Below the pieces are notes generated by a model. That model did not search any database. It was not told where the DNA came from and worked only from the letters and a program-made list of their open reading frames with translations. Shown here one piece after another: positions 1 through 12,982 of a stretch of 64,000 nt of DNA (positions within the stretch are counted from its first letter, which is position 1; every line of letters starts with the position of its first letter). The translations under genes and the position numbers were made by a program. Origin of the DNA: Rehmannia glutinosa (Eukaryota; Streptophyta; Magnoliopsida; Lamiales; Orobanchaceae); contig CM071930.1 of NCBI GenBank assembly GCA_016081115.2, positions 30,519,641 through 30,583,640 on the forward strand, given 5' to 3'.

Positions 1-1707
1 CAACGGAAGAAACATCAAGAAGTTCGGAGAAAAGGCAATATTTGTTCGGGAGGTGTTCAAGGCATTATTTGGACATGAAATTGAATGGATGGAGAGGCAT
101 TGAAGTCATAATCGAGATCGGGAATGGTGGCAACAAAGAAGATACAATGCGTGTGGAACAAGTTAGATACTTCAGACATTGTTCAACAAGATCTTTGTAT
201 GGAGAGCCGAGAATGCTTTGATGCAAAAAACGAAATTGAGAGAACACATTGAGAACATGCATGAAGCTCACACTGCCGAGATAAAGTTGTTGCGTGAGCA
301 AAATAAGAGTGATCTACAACAGTATGGAAGAAAACATGAATAGAAAATTCAGCCTTCTCATGGCCGAGATGAAGCTAATTTCAAGATACCAACGCTACTC
401 GCTCCGAATTTCGTGCCACATACACCGTAGCGCACTCGAGGCGAACCCGGCTATCGCCAGCTCGACTTCCCGCTTGCCAAGATGTTTCCAGTGTTCCTCT
501 CTCCTTTGATGATGCCAAAAAGGGGAAGATGAATACTTTAAAGCGCTAAAGAGATCCTCGGCTCGAAAAGGAGGAAGCAGTAAAAGGGAAAGACAAAGAG
601 AAAGTGTCAAAACAAAAGAAAGGAAAGTCCGTTGAGGGGGAAGGATCGAAAGATGTGACCTTGATGATTGCACAAACCCCCAACAAGGTCTTGTCACAAA
701 TTGACATTATCAAAAAACTCCCGGTGACTCGCCACTCCAACACTCTGCTATATCTATGGTGAAAAGAGAAAAACAATTGAAGCGAGGGATGGAGGAAGTG
801 GAAGGAAGAATGGATGCCCGAGTTATGAACATCTTGAAACAACATGGAGGCATTCCAAAGAGACGAGAGACACTTATGCCATCTCGGATGTCGGGACCGA
901 GCCACGATCGCCTGATGAATTTAAAATGCTCGCATCCAAGGATACTTTGCAAAAATGTCTATGGCTCAAGCTTGGGACTTGTCTTGGGAAAAGGGTCTCA
1001 CGTTATGTGAAGAAGGCGACAGCAGCGAGACTACCGATCGCTCTGCTGGTCACTCCGCCGGTCACTCACCGGAAAGAAGAAGACCCCGACAATACACGCC
1101 CGAGGTAGAGGAAGAAGCGTGGTGGAGGAAGAGGTTTCGCACTGGCCTCTGCCCAAAAACATTGAGTACGTAGATCCGGCAAGAAAAGAGGGATCTCTTG
1201 GGTGGTCTTGACCAAGTAGCCAATTTGCAAGTGGCTAAAGGTAATCTTGAGTATGCGAAAAGAATAGAAGAAGAAAATAAGAGACAAACTCAGCTATGGG
1301 AGGAAAGACAAGAGAGATTAAGAAGAGATGAAGTCTGCCCGGAAGGCATATGAAAAGAAGAAGAAGAAGCGGTGACGATGAGAAAAAGAAGAAGAGCGAG
1401 AAGATGTTGAACAAGATGAAAAAAGGAGACAAAGAAGAGATGAAGTGTTGTTGTCCACCCCTTCATGTATTTTACTATGTAAATACATACTATGTAAGTC
1501 TTCTCGCAATAAAGCTATAAATTTTTGTGTAGACAAATGTTTGCTCGATACACCTTGTTAAACAATTGTGTAAAAGAACAAGAATGTTATAATCAATAAA
1601 AGGATTGATTCTACGCATACATTCTATGTGAATACACTATCCGTATGTATCTTTGCTATTTACATTTTTGAATGTTTTAAGTTTTGGCATCATCAAAAAG
1701 GGGAAAT
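1..1707 (+). mobile_element. 3' internal part of a SIRE/Maximus-like Copia element, degenerate
   Basis: This stretch runs into a polypurine tract and an LTR, so it is the 3' internal region of a Ty1/Copia element whose gag-pol lies left of the window. It is purine-rich on the plus strand and broken into short frames rich in Lys, Glu and Arg; 300-1450 would encode charged, coiled-coil-prone segments. In SIRE/Maximus elements an extra env-like or coiled-coil ORF sits between RT and the 3' LTR, and the position and composition fit that, but I do not recognise a conserved domain. No frame is open for more than about 120 codons, so it is not a functional gene. Confidence 0.55.
1695..1707 (+). other. 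Polypurine tract of the Copia element
   Basis: The purine run AAAAAGGGGAAA lies immediately before the LTR start TGTTGGG. It is the usual plus-strand primer site and shows that the LTR to its right is a 3' LTR. Confidence 0.75.
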
Positions 1708-3261
1708 TGTTGGGAAATTTATTGTTTAGATTTTGATGAATGCCATGTAAAACTTAGAATAGGAAGTTGGCACCCCATTTTAGTTGTAAACTCGCATTGT
1801 AATAAATAGGGCTGGTCAAGTCGAGTTAAGTCGGCTATGCCCAAACATGCAAGAAGACAAACGGAGACTAGAAGGAAGACTCATTGCAAGACAAATTTGA
1901 GTATGGCAAAGAAAGAAGACGGAACTCTATCAAGGAGCAAATGAGATGCACAGTGGAGTATCGATCAAGTCAACTCAAGAAAAGCCAAGTCTCAAGTTGA
2001 AGTGACAAGAGTCATCCAATGATTGGAAGTTGACTCTAAGTCACCTGGGGAAAGCAAGGAAATGCGATCAAGTCGAGATAATCAAAAAGATCCGTTGCCG
2101 TAAATCAAGAGAATTACTTAAACAAGTAATATGTCCATACTACCTTTCTCGAAGTGCTTAGTCCCGAGCGTGCAAAAGGAATAAACCAATGGGAAGCACT
2201 ACACCGTGTCGAACTCGAAAAGGTGAAGAACAATTCATACGAGGAAATGGCAATTCCAAGAATCGCAACAAGACAAGCCAACGACCACAAGTGACTTTCA
2301 AAAATAAGTCTATCTCTTCAACGGGCGATTTTTTGAAAGATCACTATAAAAGGCCGAGGAATGACTCGAGAGAAGATGACCGAACCAAAAACATTCAAGC
2401 AATTATTAGAATCAGAACTCAAATATTCTCAAGTTATTAAACGCTCAATCCTCAAGCCTACACTACGAAGAACATCAATCCAACACTCACCGTGAAGGAT
2501 ATATAACTTCAATCGGTTGAAGAGGAAATTATCAAGAATCAAGGGGTCTACATTCCACGAAGGATTGTAGGAAGGTTCAAGGTCGAACCAAGTCTTGAAC
2601 TTTTGGAGGGCTTCGTGATCAAATCCAAAGAGCTTGAGCAAGTGGGTTGTAGTAGCAAAGGCAAATGCCTGTGAAGAAGCCGAGTCGCATTTAAAAGCCA
2701 CCGAGTGATCAAGGCATCTCCAGGATCGAGTCCCAAAGGATCAAGTCACCGTGTGTGATCAAGACTTGTATCCGGACTGTTACCACTTTGTATCTTGATC
2801 AATACCTAGTGGATTCCTCCAGGAGTTGGAGAAGAGAGGAGTAGAAGAATTACCCCATCTTCGAACCTCTATAAAAATCTTATTGTGTCATTTACATTTC
2901 AAAGACTTTAATTCTTGCATCAATTTGTTTAATTCTCACGACATATTTGCTATCCATTAGATAATCTCTAAGTACTAAATCAAGCTCTAAATCTCTACTT
3001 AACCAAACTTAAGGGTGTTAAGTCTTCCAATAAAACAAACCACGAGTTGAGTTAATTTAGACTTAACAAATGAGTTATTCCATCAACACTCGATTGAGTT
3101 TGTTGAGAGACTAACTCTCTTGATTAACTAAATTGGATGTCCACCAAGGATACAGTTGTGTAGTATCAACTCTGAATTTTTAAAAGGACTAAATCAAAAT
3201 TTGGTAAGGTTTATTCAACCCCCCCTTCTAAACCTTACACTTACACCCCTTGGGACCTACA
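1708..3261 (+). repeat. 3' LTR of a SIRE/Maximus-like Copia element
   Basis: The repeat starts TGTTGGGAAATT and ends CTTGGGACCTACA, giving TG...CA termini and about 1.55 kb. A diverged copy lies inverted at 46842-48430 and matches along its length, for example GCAAAAGGAATAAACCAATG near 2173 and the 'ctcctggaggaatccac' segment in reverse complement. Here the right end is followed by CTCATAC and not by a primer-binding site, so this is a 3' LTR or the 3' side of an element inserted into the gypsy element beyond it. Confidence 0.8.
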
Positions 3262-3379
3262 CTCATACTTGTCTTGACTTAGTTGACTCTTGACTGACTT
3301 TCTTTGTTCATTCTTTCCTTATTCCCTCCTTATCTTTCCTTTACCTTTGACTGATCTGCCTTAATTTTGTTTGATCAGG

Positions 3380-4075
3380 ATGGAGCCGGCGCCACCTACT
3401 TGGTGGGATGTTTTTGAGGCCCGTGTCGAGCGGGATTACTTCCGGGCACTTACGATTCACTGGCACCGGGAGAGTATTTGAGCTACCTCAGAGCTGTCCG
3501 AGGAGCGCCATCGTAACAAGGACTTGACACAGCGCATGGCAAGGAGCCAAGACGAAAAGAACGAGTTGACCATCATTATTAAGGACCGCGAGAACATTAT
3601 ATGGGCGCGGGAGGATCAGATACAGATTATCCAGGAGCGCCTAGATAATGTGCGAGAGAAATTGAAGAGAGCGAGTGATGGCCGCCAGAAGTGGGAGATG
3701 GACGCCCACATGTCTCGAGACACCATTGAGCGCTTGGAGGAGACCCTCATCAAGCAGATGACCGTGATAGAGGATCTTACACAGGCCCTAGCCCAGTGAG
3801 ATGCTGCTTTGGAGGCTGATTTGGCTGCTAATGCACAACCATTGCCACCACCCGAGGTGGAGCCCGTAACCGATACTGAGGAGGACCCCGAGGAGGATCG
3901 AGTCGAGGTCGGAGAGCCTGAGGCACTTGAGGCTGCTCCGCTTGATGATGCACAGGGATTCGAGCAGTGGCTGGATTTCGTCGATTGGCCTGAGGTCGAG
4001 GCACCACCTTAGCCCAACCAGGTCCCGATTATGGACGTAGCTGCTAGTGACGATGATGGCGACCTCACCGAGTAG
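3380..4075 (+). pseudogene. Coiled-coil ORF upstream of gypsy gag, broken
   Basis: One frame runs from ATG 3380 (MEPAPPTWWDVFEARVERDY...) with in-frame stops at about 3481, 3797 and 4010. The middle part (3524-3796) is strongly heptad-like and charged (KNELTIIIKDRENI, REKLKRASD), predicting a long coiled coil; the tail (3809-4010) is acidic and Pro-rich. It lies just upstream of gag on the same strand. Some plant gypsy groups carry an extra coiled-coil reading frame next to gag. I do not recognise a specific family. Stops without frameshifts suggest slow point decay. Confidence 0.5.
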
Positions 4076-4370
4076 TTAGCTTGATTGTTAGATTGTGCTC
4101 GCGTTGTTGTAGACACTTATTCCACCATGTTGTACCTTGTTTTCTATTGTATTAGATTCAGTTGTATTTTGATTCAGATGTATCTTTGACTCGGTATTAC
4201 TTGTTTGTACTTCTTGGGTGTAATCAAATTTTACATTAATGGATATGCATTTTTTATTTTATTCAGTGTCTTGCGTTTGTTGTTACTTTCCCTACGATAT
4301 AACTTGCTTTACGTGAATAATTATTGTATTCATGTACTCGTGGATTGCAACTAACACTTCAAGATACAGA

Positions 4371-5969
4371 ATGGTTGAACATCGTGGACGTGGAAGACCT
4401 CGTCGAGTTCCCCAAGGGAATGACGACGTACCCACGGACCGGGTACCCTCCCCTAAATTACCACCGCCTCCTCCACCTGCTGCAGGAGACAACTTGACTG
4501 CACAGGCTCTTCAACAAATACTGGTTTTCATGATACAACAAGCAGAGACTCAACACCGTGCTCCCGAACCCGCTAGAGAGGCGAACGATCGCACATTGGA
4601 GCGTTTCTTACGGTTCGACCAACCGGCTTTCTTAGGAGAGCCAGATGACTTAAAGGCAGAAGAATGGATAGAGAAGCTGGAAAATATCTTCAATACTCTC
4701 CAATATTCAGATGAGCAGAAAGTCACACTCGCCATATTTCGTCTAGAATCGGCTGATAGAGACTGGTGGAGGGCAGTTGAGAGAAGGTGGGAATAGGACC
4801 GAGTAGCCAGAACATGGGGAAATTTCTTGGTCGGGTTCAATGAACAGTACATTCCACAGGTTGTGAAAGAGGCGCGCCAGGATGAATTCCATAGGTTGAG
4901 GCAGGGGAACATGTTTGTAGCTCAGTATGAGTCCGAATTTCATCGATTGTCCAAGTATGCTCTTGGGACAATCAGTACAGAAGAGGACAAACTTTACAAG
5001 TTCACACGAGGATTGAAGCTGGAACTTCAAAAACAATCGTGATTGAATCGACAACCTAATCGGCCGCGATAAAAGCGACTCTCCGCATCGAGTCGGGATC
5101 AATCGTATTGGGCAGATTTAGTAGAGTAGGCCATCAAACATCTCAAGAGGGGCGGTTGTGGGGCACCATCTAAACACTGCTAAGTTTGAAGGACCATTAA
5201 TAAGACAGATAAAGGGAAGGGACCAGTACAAGGAAAGCCGGGTCAAGTGTGTGCACATTGCCAGAAACTGGGACATATTGTCAATGACTGTTGGCGTAAA
5301 CAAGGAAAGTGTTTGCGCTGTGGTAGTAATCAGCACAAGCTGAAAGATTGCCCGAAATACGAAGACTGAACCAAACAGGTGCAGCCACAGAAGCCGGGCA
5401 ATGGCCATGGTAATCGGGCAAAGATGCCCGGTCGAGCATTTGCACTCGCCGAACATGAGGCTCCGGAGGCAACAGACGTGGTGGAAGGTACGCTTCTAGT
5501 ATCTAACCACTACGCTAAAATACTATTTGACCCTGGATCAACGCATTCATTTGTCGAACCGCATTTTGTACACAAACTGCATGCATGCATGGAACATATG
5601 CCCATATGTCTAGAAGTGTCAACTCCTATGGGCGCGAGCCAGATAACAGATATTATCTATAACGCATGCGAAGTTAAGATTGATGAGATAAATTTTCCTG
5701 CCGATTTGATCTTATTACCTATATCCGAATACGACGTGATATTGGGAATGAACTGGTTGTCTGCACACCATGCACAAATGGACTGCCATAACAAGTCCAT
5801 TAAGCTATGTGAACCCGGAAAGCCCGGAGTGGAAATTTCGGGAAGGGTACGAGTTAAGATTGCCCCAATCATTTCAGCAATGAAAGTGAGGAAGGCGATC
5901 ACTATAGGGGCACAAGGGTACTTGGCGTTTGTAATTAACAAACCCAAGGTTGAGACACAAATTAATTAA
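4371..5969 (+). pseudogene. Gypsy gag with two zinc knuckles and aspartic protease, with premature stops
   Basis: All parts are in one reading frame from ATG 4371 (MVEHRGRGRPRR). A basic and Pro-rich N-terminus is followed by a Retrotrans_gag core (about 4600-5040: FLRFDQPAFLGEPDDLKAEE, WIEKLENIF, and a 'NMFVAQYESEFHRLSKYA' segment), two CCHC knuckles at 5250-5355 (CAHCQKLGHIVNDC and CLRCGSNQHKLKDC) and a protease from 5379 with active-site FDPGSTHSF and the later ILGMNWL motif. In-frame stops occur near 4794, 5040, 5070, 5127, 5181 and 5367, so the polyprotein cannot be made. The protease block alone stays open for 196 codons. Gag packages element RNA and the protease matures the polyprotein. 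Confidence 0.85.
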
Positions 5970-6133
5970 GTACCTATAGTATCAGAATACACCATATTCT
6001 GATACGATTTTTTCGAGCATGTAATTGATCTTTTGTCGTCTATGTATTTGATCGACTATTTTACCGTGTCACTTTGACGGGTAAATATTAATAATATATA
6101 TATTTTGCAATTTATTTTATTTTAATTATTACT

Positions 6134-9100
6134 TGTGATCATGATCATTTACTAATTCTATTTTGCATTTATGATCACTTGATTGATCATTATTACTTTT
6201 GTGTATTTATTAGTCACCTTAGAATTTTAAGAGACTATTTATTTTAGAGACTTTTACCTTATAGAAGTTAGAATTTGATTTAGAATAAGTGATCATTAGA
6301 CTTACAAGTGATCAAGGAAATCACTAATTAATTTGGAGATTGATATTATTCATCTATTATCATCAAATTTGGGACAAAAAAATATATGGAATTACCACTA
6401 TACCCCTAGGTGGACAACAATGATGGTGTTTTTGGTGTAGAAATACCACCCAACTCTTGTACATATACAACTTATGTAGTCATCTTGTGTATAATTACAC
6501 CATTAATTCAAACATTATACACATTATCTTATACACCAATTCTTTATTACTATTTTTCCTAACATCTCTCCACTTAACCAACATTCCTTCTCTTCCCATC
6601 CCTTGCCCATACCTTTGACTACCCTTTTGTCTCCATGCAAGAGACAAATTTCAAAACACAAAATTAAACAAAAAAATCCCCTCCCTCTCATCCAATGCGG
6701 ACGGCCACATTGAAGAAAATGAACAAAAATTGTTCATTTCATCCAACACATTCTAATCTCCTAACTAATTCTCCTCCTTCTCTCTAATCTCTCTCTAAGA
6801 ATCCTTCATATCTTCAAATCTTCAATCACCAATTCTTCATATCTTCAAACTATCAAGAACCATTTCTTCACATCTTCAAATCTTCAAACACAAGTCCTTC
6901 ACATCTTCAAGCATACCTTCATACCCTCAAGAACATCTTCTTCATACCATCAAACACTCCTTCTTTCTTCAAACATCTAAACAAAAACAAACATTCTTCC
7001 TACTCAAATCAAAAAATTCGAAACCATCTCTAAGGTAAGAAATTTCATTCCTCAATTCAACTTGATATCTTACAACTCATCACCTTCTCTTCTTAATTTA
7101 AGTTTGAAATTTTGATTTGAGGTACTTAGAAGACTACTTGAAGACATGCAAGCATGGTGGTCAATTTAGAAGACTTGAAGAATGATTTTTAGAGAAATTG
7201 GACTACAAGGTAAGATTTGGACACTAGAGCCCTTCTCTCTTATTCTTCCTATTTTCTTCAAATTTAAACACCCCTTTTTCATTTTTGAGAAATAGGGACT
7301 GACCTTAGGTGATTTTGAAGGTGAACCAAAAATTCCAAATTTGAAGCTTCAACTAGTTCCAATTCACTTACTACACAAGGTAAAGTGTAGCATTTCCAAT
7401 TTTCTTATCTTCTTCTTTTCTTCTTAATTTTTCACTCATTTTCCTAACTCTAAATTTTTGATATTTCTTGACTTAGGGATTGACCTAAGTAACCTCATAC
7501 CAAGTTGTGAAATTTATCCTTTTTATTTCACAACTCTCCAAATTTAAGGTGGGTGGAAAAATATTTCCAACTTCTAGGGATTTTTGTTAAATGCATGTAG
7601 TCTTTTGATCTTAAGCACTTGAGATATATATTTTATGTATTTCATGTCAATTTTATGTATCAAGTTGTGGAATTTCTCAAGTGTTGCTCAAAAATGCTAT
7701 TTATTGAAATTTAGGTGCATGCATGTACAATTTAATGTTCTATTTGATGAATTCTTGTATGAAATGAACATGCATGTGTATGATCCTTGAAATCCATATT
7801 TTGTATGACTTATAACCTGGACAAGTCGAGCATAATTGATTAGATTTTAATTTTTGGACTTAAAATGCAAAAATAGAAAGTTGGTGGACTTAATTGCAAG
7901 AAAATAAAACTTAAGGGACCCCTCTGCAAATTTTGAATTTTGGGACTGTACTCAGGTTCAAAAATGACTTTTGGACATTTTAATAAAGTTTTAAGAGTTT
8001 TAGGATAAATAAAATCAACATTTACAAGCCCAAGGACTAGATTGTAAAATTGAGAAGTTTAAGGGCTACTTTGCAATTTTTGAAACTGTACCAGACCTTA
8101 ATTTTAAAATATGAAACTTTAACTTTTAAGGGATTGGAAATGACATATTTTAAATGTATTCCAAAAATCCAAGTGTTTAGAGCTTGGAAAGTAATTTTAC
8201 AAAAATTGAGGGACCAAATTGTAAAAGATTAAACTTGAGGACCAAATGAAAATTCAAGGATTTATACAGCCCATGTACTTGTAAATACTAATTTAACTAT
8301 AACTTAATTATATTTTGGACCCAAGGTTCAAATTTCATAACAATTGGACCCCTAAAAGCCTTAAAGGCAATTATTTCAAAATGGGACAAAAATGAGATTT
8401 TCAAAAGTTAAGGGACCTATACTTATTTATTTTTAAAACTGTTTTTGTTCCAATATCCTACTAACCTTAGTGACATTTTCCAATGGGAATCACATTATAA
8501 GCCCTTTCGGTTTGTGAGTTCCAATTATTTTAAACTTAGGGCCCGAAATGACAATTTTAACAAATTTGGGGCCAATGTCAGAATTTTATAAAAACTCGAC
8601 CTCAAAACTTTGAAAACCTGAATCTCTTAACAATTTAGAGAATTTAGGAACTGACCTCATAATGTTTCAAGGTCGGGATATTTATTTATTCAATTTTTAA
8701 CCCCAAAAGTATTGTTTTTTACAAAACGGGGCTAATTGTAAATTTTCTTTTTATCAAGGACCTAACTCAAATTATTTTCCTTTTACTAAAATAGATGGAC
8801 CCTCTGACTTTAATTATTAATTAAAATATTTTATTTTCTCAAAAACCTCTTGACTTATTGGACCGTCTTGACCGATTAATACCCGATCGCGGGGCGACTT
8901 CCTCGTATTGCGATTTTGAATCTATAACGGGACTTATGTTCCACCTAACCTTTCAAGATATCGAAGATTGATTATCCTTCCGATAATCATCTTCATCCAA
9001 ATAACTCCACCAACGCCATAATTGCCACTCGCGATTTTCGAAAATTTTCCTGAACTGCTTCCCTGAATCAATAATACTCGACTGCCTGGTTGACTATCTG

Positions 9101-10172
9101 AACTTATTTTTACTTTCCTGCATGAGTCAACTTGGTGTGTCGAGCTCACAGTCGGAATGGATACGTCGGGGATGGAACCAGGCAGCTCAGCTGCTATTCC
9201 ACTCTTCCTAATCCCGCAACTGAGGGACGGAGTTTGTCCAAGCGAAGCGGGTCATAGTACTTGAGGTATAATCATGATTATGACAACTTCGAGCCTTGCT
9301 AGCTCCACTGTGGATTTTCTCTTTGCCTATGGAGCGATAAGGTGACAGGTCTTAGACCATCTTGCTCGGGGAGTTACAAGGAAGAACGAAGGAATCGCTG
9401 TCTGATCCACACAATTCTGGAGTTACTCGGACCCGTTTGGTTGGCACTACAAATCCGTACGCAACCGCTACTTGTATTGCATTGGTTGGCGCTACAAATC
9501 CGTATGCAACCATTAATTATCTTGTATAGGATTGGTGTTACATTCCGTACGCAATCCTACCTGTCTTGCCTGAATCACATAGTGTTTGTGTGACCACGAA
9601 CTGTTTTCTTAAACTGTATAAATATATTACTTAAATTTTTTATCACGACGCTTGTGGACTGTGTGTGAATTCATGCATCATATCTCACGCGTTTTCATAC
9701 AACTATTTCTCGCATTAATTATATATCGCCACACTTGCACACGATCACCCCATCTACTGAGATTTCTGTCTTATCCCCTCCTGTTTTCTAACCTTTAGAT
9801 GAGGACGTTGTTGAAGATATTGAACCTACCACGGACTGAGATCCTGTGCTCCGCTTGTTGGACTTATTATCTATTGTTGTTGATGTTACTGGACTTGTTT
9901 CTTGTATTTTCTGTTGGACTTTTTTATTCTCTTTTCATTCTGGTCTGTAATATAAGGGCGTAGGACCTTGACTATTAAGTTGTTATCTTTAGTTGTTCTC
10001 GTGGATGTAATTTGGATATTTGTTGGACTGTAAGTTGTAACTCGTACTTGTTCTTTATTTCCGCTGCTATTTGACTCTGTTCCATTGGGATTTCGTTGAT
10101 ATTGTCTAGACCGTTTGGTTTACTTGTATTTAAGTTGTGGATCATCGTCGCGTCCCCATCTGGGGCGTGACA
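6134..10172 (+). repeat. Long gypsy LTR, about 4 kb, tentative left end
   Basis: The right end is clear: GGGGCGTGACA, followed by ATAAGTGGTGTTA, which resembles the usual spacer plus start of an initiator-Met primer site (TGGTATC...). The left end TGTGATCATGATC is a guess based on TG...CA termini. The unit has few ORFs, TC-rich leader-like DNA at 6550-7030, and a locally duplicated segment near 9437-9550 (ACTACAAATCCGTACGCAAC twice, then a variant). A 4-kb LTR is long but known in plant gypsy elements. An alternative is two adjacent, differently aged LTR pieces. Confidence 0.45.
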
Positions 10173-10404
10173 ATAAGTGGTGTTAAAAAAATAAATAGGC
10201 AGTCACAATATTTTTTATCAAGCACATGCCCTTTTTTCATTTGTTTAGGAATAATATTTAGGATTGTATCAAACAAATAATTATAAAATTTGAAATAAAC
10301 ATAAATATTAAACGGTGAAATATGCATAAATAAGCAGTATCAAATGCTTTAATAAGCAGTATCAAACATGCACTTCGAAAATAACGTCAATAAGAGTGAA
10401 TTCT

Positions 10405-10640
10405 ACTTGTCGCACGTTATGCTATTATGCGAACCTATTTCCCACAATGTCTCTTGAATTTCTGCCCGGCCTTGATTGCTTTCTCTTTCTGAATCTAAAG
10501 TCGGCTCTTGACTCGACTGCCGCTTCCCTTATTTTTGGCCTATGTTGGTGGCAACACTACAACGCCTAGATGGGATTTGTCCCCAATGAATCCTTCAATT
10601 AATGATTGCTTGTTCACTGAACTGGAATAAGTTTATTGAT
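10405..10640 (-). pseudogene. C-terminal remnant of a FAR1-type Mutator transposase
   Basis: Read on the minus strand this gives, with stops, segments such as KNKGSGSRVKSRL and QKEKAIKAGQKFKRHCGK, which resemble the basic tail and zinc-knuckle start found at the C-terminus of plant FAR1/FHY3-like transposases. No catalytic region is visible; a possible short N-terminal exon (MDDTYEECFNTNEQ) occurs on the same strand near 11340. The unit between would be an internally deleted Mutator derivative. Weak evidence from one tail motif. Confidence 0.35.
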
Positions 10641-10809
10641 CCATCAGCAGTAATCAAATAATTTCAATGCATACAACCTACATATGGCGAAAAAATAATG
10701 ATCAATTAATCTGATAGTTTAAAATACAGAACAAATGTAATCAGTTTATTTAAGCACACATAAGCATCCTTTCCGATTATAGCATACATGTTTTTTAAAG
10801 AAAAAAATA

Positions 10810-11180
10810 GGGGATGATATAATTGAATTTTATGCATTAGCAAGTATGTTCATAATTATAAGCATATTCATAGTCACAAATAAGCAAGATTATAGACACA
10901 CACAAGCAGTTTTCTAGGTAAACATAAACAAAATGGGGATGAAGAATTGAATTTTCTGCATTCGCAAGTTTGTTCATACTAAGCATATTCATAGGCACAA
11001 ACAAGCAAGATTATAGACACGGATAAGCAACTTTCTGGGTAAACGTGCAAAAAACAATAGGGGTGAAGAATTGATTTTTTCCTGGATTCACAAGTATGTT
11101 CATAATTATAAGTAAATTCTTTGGCACAAATAAGCAAGACTATAGTCACGCATAAGCAACTTTCAGGGTAAACATACAAA
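10810..11180. repeat. Tandem repeat, three units of about 123 bp
   Basis: Three imperfect copies begin near 10812, 10934 and 11060. Each contains 'gaattgaattt', 'gcaagtatgttcat', 'cacaaataagcaag' and 'agcaactttctgggtaaac' in the same order. The array lies next to the FAR1-type remnant and may occupy a former intron, as in the larger Mutator element at 15-24 kb. Confidence 0.75.
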
Positions 11181-11686
11181 ACAAAAATGAAATGATGAAC
11201 CGAATGATTGTTATAGAAAAATACGAATCAAATTTTAATTGGATTCAGTAAAAAATGGACAATATAAAAATCGAAAGGTGAGAAAATTGGTTACCTTATT
11301 GTTCATTAGTGTTGAAGCATTCTTCATAGGTGTCATCCATTTTTTTTTCTTGCTTGAACTCTCAAATTGTCGACTTTGTGTACTGTGGAAGAAGATTTTT
11401 GTTTCAGACTCGGTGGAGAAGGTGATTATGGTAGGGACGATTTTTCAATAACAGATTTGGTGGATTGTGATTGCAGATTTGATGGTAACTCATCCTATTT
11501 TAATAGGATTTACTAGATTTAGCCAACACCCCTATTCTTATGTGGATTGATTTGTCCTCACGTTGACTTTATCACAAAATTTATCAACATTAATCAGGTT
11601 TAATCTCAACCATCGAAATTAGTAGATTTGTGGCTTGGATCTGGTCCTATGTACTCATATAATAGGGGGGTCCTATATAACCATCC

Positions 11687-11717
<31 letters not shown>

Positions 11718-11721
<4 letters not shown>

Positions 11722-12982
11722 ATCAAATGAGACCAGATAATTAGAGTGAGACAGTGTGGACTAATCCTGGCCACAAATCTGTAATTTTAGATAGTTGGGA
11801 TTTTTCAAATTTAATAATCATTTTCAATTTATTTTAAACCTGAAAAGAGTAGCATTGTAATTACACAATTACATAATATTCCCCTTCCTCCATCTCCCAC
11901 CTCTCCTTGTCAACTGCACCATCGGTGAAGCTAGAGCATGTGATTAGCCAGTTAGCCAATGAGGTTGCTGAGAAACACAGTGCCATTGAAGGTGAATTGG
12001 TCGTGCAGCCTTCTGACGATCACTTTTGGTTCCACCGACCCTACATCATCCTTTTCTTGATTTATTTTATTCTCTTCCAAAATGCTTTAAAGATAGCATT
12101 TTTCTTCTGGATATGGGTGAGTTGATATGATTGAACCTCTTAATTTTAAAACTCAAACCAATTTGTTGCATGCTAAACCTTTATAACGTCATCACTCGTA
12201 GGTTTAATATGGATTCGACTCTTGCATAATGAGACAAGTCAAATACACTGTTGTAGATGGAGGATTGGTGAAGAAGACGATGTTGATATGGATGGATTAT
12301 TGTACACTTAGATGTTTTTCGATGTATACTTAGATGTGTTTTGATGCATAAATAGTTATTTTTTGATGTATATATTTATGATGTTGTATACTTATATGTG
12401 TTTTGTTGTATACTTATATTTTTATTTGACAATTGTAATATGCAGTAAAATTATGTTAAACATATAGCAAAATAGTATTAAGTATACATCAAATATATGC
12501 TAAATATACTGCACAATAATGAGCGTGATTATCTCTCTCTATATAATTGATTTTACTTAATCCACGATGCCCACATGTTAATGAGCGTGATTCTCTCTAT
12601 CTATAATTGATTCCTTAATCCACAGTCCCCACATATTTTTGTTTGACCGTTTTAATATACAGTAAAATTATGTTAAACATACAGTAAAATAGAGTTAAGT
12701 ATACAACGCAAATCACTGATAAATGTACAACATACTGCATGACAGAGCACATGCGGGATTTTCTCTCTCCAGCGCGATTTTCTCTCTCCCCACGTGATTT
12801 TCCCTCTCCTAATAACTGATTCCATATTTGGATGTCCCCCACATGTTTGTTGTGACAATTATACCCTTATTTTGCCTTAATTAAATGTTTAATGTAATTT
12901 AAACCCCTATTTATCTTTGATATAGATAAGGGAGGGTTGAGATGAGTCTATAATATGTGGTCTCATTGTATCCTCCCCCTAT
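11718..12982. mobile_element. TIR element inserted in AT-rich DNA, family with 29654-30448
   Basis: The left end reads TAGGATCAAATGAGACCA...GTGAGACAGTGTGGACTAAT; the reverse complement of the right end reads TAGGGGGAGGATACAATGAGACCA. The interior shares blocks with the element at 29654-30448 ('tccccacatatttttgtttgac', 'agtaaaattatgttaaacat'). Near 11910 an open segment (TAPSVKLEHVISQLANEVAE) could be a captured exon, unrecognised. A local duplication of about 60 bp lies at 12518-12634. Both flanks are TA-repeats, so a target duplication cannot be read. Superfamily not assigned. Confidence 0.6.

Larger units (their letters stand above)
3262..10172 (+). mobile_element. Ty3/gypsy element with deleted pol, probably Tekay-like
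   Basis: In order there is a coiled-coil ORF (3380-4075), a gag-protease frame (4371-5969) and a long LTR ending GGGGCGTGACA at 10172. Reading past the protease stop, the frame gives VPIVSEYT, the linker that normally leads into reverse transcriptase in this group; homology stops near 5990. RT, RNase H and integrase are therefore missing, deleted between the RT start and the LTR. The 5' LTR is not seen: the Copia LTR ends inside the gypsy 5' region, suggesting the Copia element is nested in this one. Lineage assignment rests on the DPG-type protease motif and LTR end only. Confidence 0.65.

Noticed and set aside
6550..7020. TC-rich segment with repeated 'catatcttcaaa', possible gene leader
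   Set aside because: It lies inside the long gypsy LTR and has no open frame downstream; a pyrimidine-rich LTR leader explains it.
10176..10190. A full primer-binding site implying a 5' LTR at 6134-10172
   Set aside because: Only TGGT and a few bases match; no gag follows, so orientation of this LTR within an element cannot be decided from it.
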